A stretch of 12,055 nucleotides of DNA from positions 1 through 12,055 of the forward strand of contig JBAXYJ010000073.1 of assembly GCA_041670885.1 (NCBI GenBank), in the 5' to 3' direction. Shown here in pieces: positions 1 through 6,521 of this stretch. A program made the position numbers and the translations under genes. This stretch comes from JAJBWD01 sp041670885. GTDB taxonomy: Bacteria > Bacillota > Clostridia > Clostridiales > Clostridiaceae. The first letter of the stretch is position 1. Every line of letters starts with the position of its first letter. The notes under the pieces are model-generated. The model was not told the DNA's origin, did no database searches, and was given only the letters and a program-made list of their open reading frames with translations.

Positions 1-153
1 CATGGAGTATCCAGTAAGTACCTGAACAAATATGCATCTTTTTATAAGGCTCATCAGGTATTTAATACAATGGAGTTTACTATATTTTCATATCTGGTTA
101 AAAACATAGAGACAAGTAACAGCTTGGCATCCAGAGGGGATGTCCTATTTTAA
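1..153 (+). pseudogene. C-terminal end of a probable IS1595/ISXO2-type transposase, cut by the window edge
   Basis: Frame 1 is open from the first base to TAA at 151-153 and gives 50 residues without a start in view. It begins HGVSSKYLNKYASFYK, which resembles the GVSxKYLxxY segment near the C-terminus of IS1595-family (ISXO2-like) DDE transposases; this is recalled family knowledge, not a search result. The remaining residues, about 33, show nothing I recognise. Whether the full gene is intact cannot be told, because the N-terminal part and the DDE residues lie outside the window. I would expect a housekeeping gene such as prs upstream of pth in this gene order, so an insertion sequence here would be a lineage-specific interruption. 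It could instead be the end of an unrelated hypothetical protein. Confidence 0.45.
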
Positions 154-168
154 ATAAAATAGGTATCC
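138..168. repeat. Hairpin at the end of the transposase-like ORF
   Basis: The arms CCTATTTTA (144-152) and TAAAATAGG (155-163) pair perfectly around an AA centre. GGAT (138-141) and ATCC (165-168) extend the stem past a small internal loop. The structure covers the stop codon of the preceding ORF. No T-run follows on either strand, so it is not a classic intrinsic terminator. It could be part of an insertion-sequence end or a weak terminator. Confidence 0.5.
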
Positions 169-285
169 ATAAATTTCTAAACAGAAAATTATAAGTATGG
201 AAAAACATTAGTGTTTATTTATTATAATATTTAGGTTAATATATTAATATGATAATTTGAATTTATACGGAAATGAGGAATATAT

Positions 286-852
286 ATGTATCTAATCGTT
301 GGGTTAGGCAATATTGGCAGTAAATATAATGGAACAAGGCATAATGTAGGATTTCAGGTTGTAAATTTACTAGCCGCTAAGTATAGTATTGATATAAATA
401 GGGAAAAATTCAAAGGTACATTTGGAGAGGGAAGAATAGGAGAGGAAAAGGTTATACTGCTTAAGCCTTCCACCTATATGAATTTAAGCGGGGAAAGCGT
501 TATAGCAGCTTCTGCTTTTTATAAGATACCTTTAGATAAAATAATAATAATAGCTGACGATATATCAATTCCCGCTGGAAAAATAAGAATAAGAGAAAAG
601 GGAAGCGCCGGCGGTCATAATGGGCTTAAGAATATAATACTTAACCTTAATTCAGAGGATTTTACAAGAATTAAGGTAGGCGTAGACATGCCCAAATATG
701 ATTTGATTTCCTATGTGCTTAGTAAATTTGAAGGAAAAGAAAAAGATATAATAGAGAAGATATATGAAGCTGCAGCAGAGGCAGTAGTCACCATTATGAG
801 TGATGGAGTTCAGGCGGCCATGAACAAATATAACGGTTTAAAGATTGAATAA
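286..852 (+). CDS. pth: Peptidyl-tRNA hydrolase
   Basis: Pth cleaves the ester bond of peptidyl-tRNAs that drop off ribosomes, recycling tRNA in the cytoplasm. The 188 residues match the usual bacterial length. The family motifs are present: GLGNIGxxYxxTRHNVGF at the N-terminus with N9 and the catalytic H19 (E. coli H20), KPSTYMNxSG with N66, the ADDISIPAG loop with D91 (E. coli D93), and GSAGGHNGLKNI with N112. The start ATG at 286 has GAGG at 275-278, seven bases away. mfd follows after 18 bases, so the two are probably co-transcribed. In B. subtilis this gene (spoVC) is followed by fin and then mfd, but fin is absent here. Upstream, 154-285 is very AT-rich and holds a TATAAT at 223-228 without a recognisable -35 box, so the promoter is unclear. 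Confidence 0.97.
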   Translation: MYLIVGLGNIGSKYNGTRHNVGFQVVNLLAAKYSIDINREKFKGTFGEGRIGEEKVILLKPSTYMNLSGESVIAASAFYKIPLDKIIIIADDISIPAGKIRIREKGSAGGHNGLKNIILNLNSEDFTRIKVGVDMPKYDLISYVLSKFEGKEKDIIEKIYEAAAEAVVTIMSDGVQAAMNKYNGLKIE

Positions 853-870
853 TGTTTAGGAGTGTTTTGT

Positions 871-3800
871 ATGAGACTTAGTGGTTTAATAAGGCCATTT
901 ATTGAGTCAGAAGAATTTATAAAAATAAAAGGAAGCGTTAGTAAAGATAAATATCCTATTTCCCTGTTTGGACTTTCAGAGTCTTCGAAAAGCTTTGTTA
1001 TAAGTTCAATATTTAATCAGTTTGATAAAAATATTTTAGTAGTTACACATAATGAAATTGAAGCCAGAAAAATATATGAGGATATATCTTTTTTCTACCC
1101 AAACACATATTTATTTCCCTCAAAAGAAATTGTTTTTTATAATATTGATGCAATAAGCGGAGATCTTAGGTGGGAAAGACTAAAGGTAATAAGAGAAATA
1201 GTCAGGCAGAGCAAAAAGATTATTGTAACTGCAGTAGACAATTTAACCTCATCTTATATACCTATGGAATTATACAGCGAGTATACTTTTAAGATATCGC
1301 TAGGTCAGCTGATTGATTTGGATGATATCTCGGCTAAGCTTATAGAATCTGGGTATGAAAGAATAAGCACAGTTGTACTTAAAGGACAATTTTCTATAAG
1401 AGGAGGCATACTTGACATATTTCCTCCTGCATCTTCATCACCATACAGAATTGAGCTGTTTGGTGATGAAGTAGATTCCATAAGGATATTTAACCTAGAA
1501 ACTCAGAAAAGCATAGATAAGGTTGAATCTGTGGAGGTTTTTCCTGCAAAGGAATTAATTCTTAAAAAAGAAAATATAGAAAATGGAATAGAAAGAATAG
1601 TTAAAGATTTTAAGCATCAAGAGGCTGTATTCTCATCTAAAAAGGATAAAGAAAGATTAGAGAACTTAAATTTAAATGTAGATAAAATATTAGAAGAACT
1701 AAGGGAAAAGGGAAGCTTTGAAAGTATAGACAGCTTTATTGATTATTTTTATGAAAAAACCTTTAGTTTTTTTGATTATTTTAAAGACTGCTTTGTTGTT
1801 TTAGATGACACAGACAGAAGCTTTGGCAAAATTGACAGCGTATATCTTGAATTCCAGGATACTTTTAAATCATTTTTTGAAAAAGGAGACATAATAAAGG
1901 GGCAGGGAAATGCACTTATTCCAAAAGAACAGGTTATAGAATCACTTTTGTCTGAAAATTTAATTACTATGGATACTTTTCCTAAGGCAAATAAATTTTT
2001 TAAACCTAAGGGAGTAGTTACACTGTCTGAAATTACACTCCATAATTTCAGCGGTAAGCTGGACTTTCTCATGGAGGATATAGTAAGCAGAAAGAATAGA
2101 TATTATAAGACTCTTATTCTTGCAGGAACCAGAGCAAGAGGGGAGAGACTTATTAAGAATTTTCAGGACAGAGGAATAGAAGCTGTCTATAAGGATGATA
2201 TAAATGAAATCAGTAATAGAGAAGTAATTGTTACCTTTGGTATTTTAAATAAGGGCTTTGAATTTCCTGATCTTAAGCTTTCGGTAATTTCTGATACGGA
2301 AATATTTGGAAACAACAAAAAGAAAAAACCGCCTAAAGCTATTAAGGGCGGCAAAAAAATAGATTCATTCCTGGATCTGAAGGTTTCCGATTATGTGGTT
2401 CATATAAATCACGGTATAGGTATATATAAGGGAATAAAGCAGCTGGAAGTTCAGGGAATAAAAAAGGACTACTTACATATTAAGTACCAGGGAACGGACA
2501 GCCTTTATGTTCCTGTAGAACAGTTGGATATGATCCAAAAATATATTGGGAATGAAGGTAATGCCCCAAAAATCAATAAATTGGGAGGAAATGAGTGGGC
2601 AAAGGCTAAGGAAAAAGCAAAAAAATGCATTAATGAAATAGCAGAAAGCTTAGTTAAACTGTATGCAATAAGGTCCACAGTTAAAGGGTATTCATATTCA
2701 ACGGATTTAGAGTGGCAAAAACAGTTTGAAGAAGAATTCCCATATGAGGAAACTCCGGATCAATTAACTGCCGCAGAAGAAATAAAAAAGGATATGGAGT
2801 CAGAAAAACCTATGGATAGACTGCTTTGCGGCGATGTAGGTTATGGTAAAACCGAGGTGGCACAGAGGGCAGCCTTTAAGGCTGTTATGGATGGAAAGCA
2901 GGTAGCAGTGCTTGTACCCACAACAATACTTGCAGATCAGCATTATAATAATTTTATTCAAAGATATTCAGATTTTCCGGTGAAAATAGATCTTTTATGC
3001 AGATTCAGAACAAGCTTCGAGCAGAAAAAAACTCTTCAAGCGCTGAAAGAAGGCAATGTAGACATTATAATAGGAACTCACAGGCTTCTTCAAAAGGACG
3101 TAATATTTAAGGACTTAGGTCTTCTTATAGTAGATGAAGAGCAAAGATTTGGAGTAACCCATAAGGAAAAAATTAAAGAAATCAAAAAAAATATAGATGT
3201 GCTTACACTGTCTGCCACGCCTATACCCAGGACTCTTAATATGTCACTTACCGGGGTCAGAGATATAAGTATTATCGAAACGGCTCCCATGAATAGATTT
3301 CCAATTCAGACATATGTTATTGAGTATAATGATCAGCTGATTCGTGATGCAGTGCTTAGAGAAATAAATAGAGGTGGACAGGTATACTTTGTATTTAACA
3401 GGGTTAATAAGATTAAGGAAATGACAAACCACCTGCAAAGTATGATCCCAGAGGCCAGGTTTAGTTTTGCCCATGGGCAGATGTCAGAAAAAGAATTGGA
3501 AAAGGTAATACTTGATTTTATTAACAATGAGTATGATGTGTTAGTTACAACTACTATAATTGAAACTGGCATGGACATTCATAATGTAAATACTATGATT
3601 ATATATGATTCAGACAAAATGGGACTTTCACAGCTTTACCAGCTTAGAGGAAGAGTAGGAAGAACTAACAAAATAGCCTATGCTTATTTTACATATAAAA
3701 AGGATAAAGTTCTAACGGAGATAGCAGAAAAAAGGCTGAAGGCTATAAAGGAATTTACAGAGCTGGGGTCTGGATTTAAAATAGCTATGAGAGATCTAGA

Positions 3801-4386
3801 GATAAGAGGAGCAGGCAATATGATGGGCTCAGCTCAGCATGGACATATGGCAGCAATAGGATATGATCTTTATGTGAAACTGCTGGAAGAGGCTGTTAAG
3901 AAGCTGAAGGGAGAAATTAAGGAAGAGCCTATAGAAACTGCTTTAGATTTAAAGGTGGACGCTTATATCCCTGCAAATTATATTGAGGATGAAATGCTGA
4001 AGATTGAAATTTATAAAAAGATTGCAGCAATTGGCAGTAATCAGGATAAGATGGATATAATTGATGAACTTATAGATAGATTTTCAGATATGCCGCCTGC
4101 TGTGGAAAACCTGATTCAAATAGCTTACCTGAAAAGTACAGCAAATTCTTTGGGTATAGAGGAGGTAAAACAAAGGGATAGAGAAATAGGGCTATTTTTC
4201 CCCAATGGATACAATGTAAACCAAAAGCTTATACTTAGTATAATAAATAATAAGCAGGGAAGAATCAGCATTAAAAACAAACCAAAACCATATATTTCAA
4301 TAGACATAAAAGGCGTTGACAGGGAAAAAATACTAGATGTATTGCTGGAAATTCTAAACTGTATGAAAACAGTTGTTGAATCTTAA
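871..4386 (+). CDS. mfd: Transcription-repair coupling factor (Mfd)
   Basis: Mfd is an ATP-driven DNA translocase that removes RNA polymerase stalled at lesions and recruits UvrA for nucleotide excision repair. The 1171 residues are close to B. subtilis Mfd (about 1177). In order, I see a UvrB-like N-terminal region with GQFSIRGGILDIFPP near residue 170, an RNA-polymerase-interaction (CarD-like) domain around 500-570 (VSDYVVHINHGIGIY, DSLYVPVEQLD), and a RecG-like helicase core. The core has Walker A GDVGYGKT at 654-661, DEEQ at 755-758, the SATPIPRTL motif and motif VI QLRGRVGRT. A TRCF C-terminal domain follows. The ATG at 871 is chosen because AGGAG (858-862) lies eight bases upstream. A GTG at 862 in the same frame overlaps that ribosome site and is rejected. 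No frameshift or missing motif is seen. Confidence 0.98.
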   Translation: MRLSGLIRPFIESEEFIKIKGSVSKDKYPISLFGLSESSKSFVISSIFNQFDKNILVVTHNEIEARKIYEDISFFYPNTYLFPSKEIVFYNIDAISGDLRWERLKVIREIVRQSKKIIVTAVDNLTSSYIPMELYSEYTFKISLGQLIDLDDISAKLIESGYERISTVVLKGQFSIRGGILDIFPPASSSPYRIELFGDEVDSIRIFNLETQKSIDKVESVEVFPAKELILKKENIENGIERIVKDFKHQEAVFSSKKDKERLENLNLNVDKILEELREKGSFESIDSFIDYFYEKTFSFFDYFKDCFVVLDDTDRSFGKIDSVYLEFQDTFKSFFEKGDIIKGQGNALIPKEQVIESLLSENLITMDTFPKANKFFKPKGVVTLSEITLHNFSGKLDFLMEDIVSRKNRYYKTLILAGTRARGERLIKNFQDRGIEAVYKDDINEISNREVIVTFGILNKGFEFPDLKLSVISDTEIFGNNKKKKPPKAIKGGKKIDSFLDLKVSDYVVHINHGIGIYKGIKQLEVQGIKKDYLHIKYQGTDSLYVPVEQLDMIQKYIGNEGNAPKINKLGGNEWAKAKEKAKKCINEIAESLVKLYAIRSTVKGYSYSTDLEWQKQFEEEFPYEETPDQLTAAEEIKKDMESEKPMDRLLCGDVGYGKTEVAQRAAFKAVMDGKQVAVLVPTTILADQHYNNFIQRYSDFPVKIDLLCRFRTSFEQKKTLQALKEGNVDIIIGTHRLLQKDVIFKDLGLLIVDEEQRFGVTHKEKIKEIKKNIDVLTLSATPIPRTLNMSLTGVRDISIIETAPMNRFPIQTYVIEYNDQLIRDAVLREINRGGQVYFVFNRVNKIKEMTNHLQSMIPEARFSFAHGQMSEKELEKVILDFINNEYDVLVTTTIIETGMDIHNVNTMIIYDSDKMGLSQLYQLRGRVGRTNKIAYAYFTYKKDKVLTEIAEKRLKAIKEFTELGSGFKIAMRDLEIRGAGNMMGSAQHGHMAAIGYDLYVKLLEEAVKKLKGEIKEEPIETALDLKVDAYIPANYIEDEMLKIEIYKKIAAIGSNQDKMDIIDELIDRFSDMPPAVENLIQIAYLKSTANSLGIEEVKQRDREIGLFFPNGYNVNQKLILSIINNKQGRISIKNKPKPYISIDIKGVDREKILDVLLEILNCMKTVVES

Positions 4387-4427
4387 TGTATTTGTGATAA
4401 AATTAAAATATTATAGTTTATATAAAA

Positions 4428-4460
4428 AGAGCGTATGATTATCTAATTATACAGATCTCT
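4428..4460 (+). promoter_or_regulatory. Hairpin in the leader of the prsA-like gene
   Basis: GTATGATTA (4433-4441) pairs with TAATTATAC (4444-4452), with one G-T wobble. AGAG (4428-4431) and CTCT (4457-4460) can close the stem further out. The hairpin lies between the mfd stop and the prsA ribosome site (4476-4480), and no T-run follows. It may be an mfd 3' end stabiliser or a leader structure of prsA; function is inferred only. Confidence 0.4.
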
Positions 4461-4487
4461 TAGTTTAATGTGAGTGGAGGAGTAACA

Positions 4488-5483
4488 GTGAAAAACATAA
4501 AAAGGATACTAAGTTTAATATCTGCAGGAGTACTGGCGTTTTCATTAACATCATGTTCTCTTATAGAAAAAACTCCCGAGGCTATTGCAAAGACAGTAGT
4601 TGCTAAAGTAAACGGAGAAAAAATTACAAAAGGTGAATTAGAAACTGAGATGACACCTGTATTAAGTCAAATTACATCCCAGTATGGAGCAGATTATGCT
4701 AAAACAGCAGATGGAATTGCATTAATTAAAGAGCAAAAGCTTTCTATGCTGGATGAATTAATTACCAATAAACTGCTTGCACAAAAAGCAGTTGAATTAA
4801 AATTAATGCCAAGCGACACGGAACTGCAAAAAGAAGTCGATACTAAATTTGCTGAAATAAAGAAGACCTATACAGACGATGCAACCTGGAAATCAGCATT
4901 AGAGCAGGCTGGATTTACTGAAGCTAAGCTTAAGGAATATCTTAAGATTCAGGTTATAAATACTAAGGTATCAACCTATATGGTTAAAGATGTAAAAGTA
5001 ACAGATGCACAAATTAACACCTATTATCAGCAGCATACCGTAGATTATACTGAGAAAACAAATACCATAACACTTTCTCATATAATAGTTGCTGACGAAG
5101 CTACAGCTAATGCACTTAAAAAGAAATTAGATGCCGGCAGCGATTTTGCTGCACTTGCAAAACAAAACAATACAGATTCAACCAAGACAAGCGGCGGATC
5201 TTTAGGGACAATTAATCAAAATAGTACAGATTATGATACAACATTTATGACTGCAGCTTTACTATTGAAGAAGGGCCAGACATCACCAGTTATAAAAACA
5301 TCTTATGGATACCATATAATAAGATGTACTGACAGGAAAGATTATCCTGTAAAACCTCTTGCAAAGGTTAAGGATTCGGTTAAGGAAACAGTTTTAAACA
5401 CCGCAAAGCAGACAAAATATACGGATACATTAACAAAATGGAAGAGCGCAGCTACAATAAAAAAATATGAAGATAAGATTTAG
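4488..5483 (+). CDS. prsA: PrsA-like foldase lipoprotein (parvulin-type peptidyl-prolyl isomerase)
   Basis: This is an extracytoplasmic chaperone/peptidyl-prolyl cis-trans isomerase, anchored by lipid to the outer face of the membrane, that helps exported proteins fold. The N-terminus (VKNIKR, a hydrophobic stretch, then the lipobox LTSC) is a lipoprotein signal with the modified cysteine at residue 23. A SurA/PrsA-type helical region follows (KVNGEKITKGELE onward). A PpiC/parvulin domain covers about residues 190-285, with LSHIIV, the GSDFAALAKQ segment, GGSLG and the SYGYHIIR ending. The 331-residue length is typical. The GTG start at 4488 has GGAGG at 4476-4480. A GTG at 4470 in the same frame lies before that site and is rejected. 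A terminator follows directly, so it probably ends a transcript. The general foldase call is firm; assignment as the PrsA orthologue is less so. Confidence 0.9.
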   Translation: MKNIKRILSLISAGVLAFSLTSCSLIEKTPEAIAKTVVAKVNGEKITKGELETEMTPVLSQITSQYGADYAKTADGIALIKEQKLSMLDELITNKLLAQKAVELKLMPSDTELQKEVDTKFAEIKKTYTDDATWKSALEQAGFTEAKLKEYLKIQVINTKVSTYMVKDVKVTDAQINTYYQQHTVDYTEKTNTITLSHIIVADEATANALKKKLDAGSDFAALAKQNNTDSTKTSGGSLGTINQNSTDYDTTFMTAALLLKKGQTSPVIKTSYGYHIIRCTDRKDYPVKPLAKVKDSVKETVLNTAKQTKYTDTLTKWKSAATIKKYEDKI

Positions 5484-5511
5484 GGATGATTGTATCATCC
5501 TTTTTCTTTTT
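5484..5511 (+). terminator. Intrinsic terminator after prsA
   Basis: GGATGAT (5484-5490) pairs perfectly with ATCATCC (5494-5500) across the loop TGT, followed by TTTTTCTTTTT (5501-5511). It begins immediately after the prsA stop codon and separates prsA from spoVT. Confidence 0.9.
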
Positions 5512-5530
5512 GGTGATTCCGGAGCTTAAT

Positions 5531-5560
5531 TTTATAACAAATATATATAAAGTGTATAAT
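5531..5560 (+). promoter_or_regulatory. Candidate sigma-A-like promoter for spoVT
   Basis: A consensus -10 TATAAT (5555-5560) has a weak -35 TTTATA (5531-5536) at 18 bases. It lies between the prsA terminator and spoVT, where a promoter is required. In B. subtilis spoVT is read by sigma-G, but I found no convincing sigma-G pair in this interval. Confidence 0.35.
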
Positions 5561-5593
5561 ATTTCATATTTAGCTAATAATATTACTACATTG

Positions 5594-5605
5594 AGGAAAT
5601 TTCCT
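5594..5605. promoter_or_regulatory. Perfect 12-bp palindrome in the spoVT leader
   Basis: AGGAAATTTCCT is identical on both strands. It sits about 20 bases before the spoVT ribosome site and downstream of the candidate promoter, flanked by ATTG and CAAT, which extend the symmetry imperfectly. This is a plausible operator for a dimeric DNA-binding protein, possibly SpoVT itself; that role is inferred. Confidence 0.4.
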
Positions 5606-5637
5606 GACAATCATTATATTAGTTAAGGAGGTATTTT

Positions 5638-6186
5638 ATGAAGGCCACAGGCATTGTAAGAAGAATTGACGAATTAGGAAGAGTAGTCATACCAAAGGAA
5701 ATAAGAAGAACTTTACGAATTAGAGAAGGAGACCCGCTGGAGATATTTACCGACAGAGAAGGCGGCATCATTCTGAAGAAGTATTCGCCTATAGGAGAGC
5801 TTAGCGATTTTTCAAGGGAATATGCTGAATCTCTTCAGATGTCTATAGGCCATATAATATTAATTGCCGATAATGATAATATTATTAATGTAAGCGGTAC
5901 TCAGAAGAAAGATTATATGGATAAAAAGGTAAGCAGTGAAATGGGAAAAGTAATGGATGAAAGAAAGGCAGTAATAACAGGAGAAGGAGCAAACAAATCT
6001 ATTCCGGTTTATGAAGATGATGATATAGTTTATTCTTCTCAGGTTATAGCGCCCATTATAGCTGCAGGAGATGCTATTGGAGCTGTAGCCATTCTTTCCA
6101 AGGAAAAGGGTGAAAATTTCGGAGAGATGGAACTAAAGCTGGCAGAGACAGCAGCAATTTTTTTGGGAAGGCAGATGGAAGAATAA
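5638..6186 (+). CDS. spoVT: Stage V sporulation protein T (AbrB-type transcriptional regulator)
   Basis: SpoVT is a DNA-binding regulator that adjusts sigma-G-dependent gene expression in the developing forespore and affects spore resistance and germination. The first 50 or so residues form a swapped-hairpin AbrB domain (MKATGIVRRIDELGRVVIPKEIRR, then the GDPLEIF and GGIILKKY strands). The rest, about 57-180, fits the GAF-like sensor domain of SpoVT, with an EMELKLAETAAIFLGRQME C-terminal helix. At 182 residues it is close to the B. subtilis protein (178). The ATG at 5638 has a strong AAGGAGG at 5625-5631. It stands alone, with a terminator upstream and long hairpins downstream, so it is probably monocistronic. 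Confidence 0.96.
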   Translation: MKATGIVRRIDELGRVVIPKEIRRTLRIREGDPLEIFTDREGGIILKKYSPIGELSDFSREYAESLQMSIGHIILIADNDNIINVSGTQKKDYMDKKVSSEMGKVMDERKAVITGEGANKSIPVYEDDDIVYSSQVIAPIIAAGDAIGAVAILSKEKGENFGEMELKLAETAAIFLGRQMEE

Positions 6187-6211
6187 CTCTCTTTCCTTAC
6201 AAATTTATCAT

Positions 6212-6258
6212 AGGAAATTGCACAGTGGTACTTTCTATAAGGCACTATGCAATTTCCT
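6212..6258. repeat. Inverted repeat hairpin A downstream of spoVT
   Basis: AGGAAATTGCA (6212-6222) is perfectly complementary to TGCAATTTCCT (6248-6258). After one mismatch, AGTG (6224-6227) pairs with CACT (6243-6246), and CTT/AAG can close an inner loop. The downstream TTATTTTA is T-rich, so the hairpin could end the spoVT transcript. Its right arm, TATGCAATTT, recurs in the hairpins at 10204-10258 and 11312-11358. Confidence 0.8.
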
Positions 6259-6260
6259 TA

Positions 6261-6339
6261 TTTTACTCTATAGGGAATTTATATTTTAGAACTGGGAATT
6301 GCTAATACTTTAAATTGAATAAATTTCTATAGAGTAAAA
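6261..6339. repeat. Inverted repeat hairpin B with 13-bp perfect terminal arms
   Basis: TTTTACTCTATAG (6261-6273) pairs perfectly with CTATAGAGTAAAA (6327-6339). With one bulged G, the stem continues through GAATTTAT (6275-6282) and ATAAATTT (6319-6326), leaving about 36 bases in the middle. It starts two bases after hairpin A and ends one base before the GC-rich segment. The length and terminal repeats suit a small non-autonomous element or the closing stem of a larger RNA; neither is proven. Confidence 0.8.
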
Positions 6340-6340
6340 A

Positions 6341-6451
6341 GGATGGGTGCAGGGAAGGCACTTCCCGCTGGTTTAAGGAGGGTGCAGAAGCGTTAGCGAC
6401 GCCTGCGGGAACCTAAGGTTCCATAGCGAAATCGACGTTAGTCGATTTTTT
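6341..6451 (+). ncRNA. Putative GC-rich structured RNA of unknown class
   Basis: This stretch is clearly richer in GC than anything nearby and has no ORF. In order it can form: GGGAAG (6352-6357) with CTTCCC (6361-6366), extended by GC/GC; GCAG (6384-6387) with CTGC (6403-6406) enclosing GCGT (6390-6393) with ACGC (6399-6402); GGAACC (6408-6413) with GGTTCC (6417-6422); and the terminator hairpin at 6429-6451. Purine-rich GGTTTAAGGAGGG separates the first two. The orientation is taken from the terminator. It matches no riboswitch or T-box that I know. It could be a small RNA, a leader of spoVB, or the end of a palindromic mobile element resembling IS200/IS605 relics. Confidence 0.45.
6429..6451 (+). 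terminator. Intrinsic terminator closing the GC-rich segment
   Basis: AAATCGAC (6429-6436) pairs with GTCGATTT (6441-6448) around GTTA. The T-run starts inside the right arm and continues to 6451. No protein-coding gene ends nearby (spoVT stops 240 bases upstream), so it implies a transcript that ends here, 70 bases before spoVB. Confidence 0.75.
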
Positions 6452-6508
6452 AGTAATATTTTATATTTATTTAAATAGTTATAATAATAATCTGATATGT
6501 TAATATAT

Positions 6509-6513
6509 GGAGG
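6509..6513 (+). promoter_or_regulatory. Ribosome binding site that fixes the spoVB start
   Basis: GGAGG lies eight bases before the ATG at 6522. The in-frame ATG at 6507 overlaps this site and has no ribosome site of its own, so 6522 is preferred. Confidence 0.8.
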
Positions 6514-6521
6514 TTATTATT

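Noticed and set aside
862..870. GTG at 862 as the mfd start
   Set aside because: It overlaps the AGGAG ribosome site (858-862) that serves the ATG at 871.
5612..5618. CATTATA as a sigma-G -10 box for spoVT
   Set aside because: No fitting -35 lies 17-18 bases upstream, and the start point would fall on the ribosome site at 5625-5631.
6223..6235. CAGTGGTACTTTC resembling the T-box core GGTGGTACC
   Set aside because: It lies inside the loop side of hairpin A, lacks the rest of the T-box sequence, specifier loop and antiterminator, and no aminoacyl-tRNA synthetase or amino-acid gene follows.
6341..6428. Known riboswitch (c-di-GMP, SAM, TPP and similar) for the GC-rich segment
   Set aside because: I could not match the conserved cores of these classes, and the downstream gene is a flippase with no related ligand. 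A covariance-model search would be decisive.
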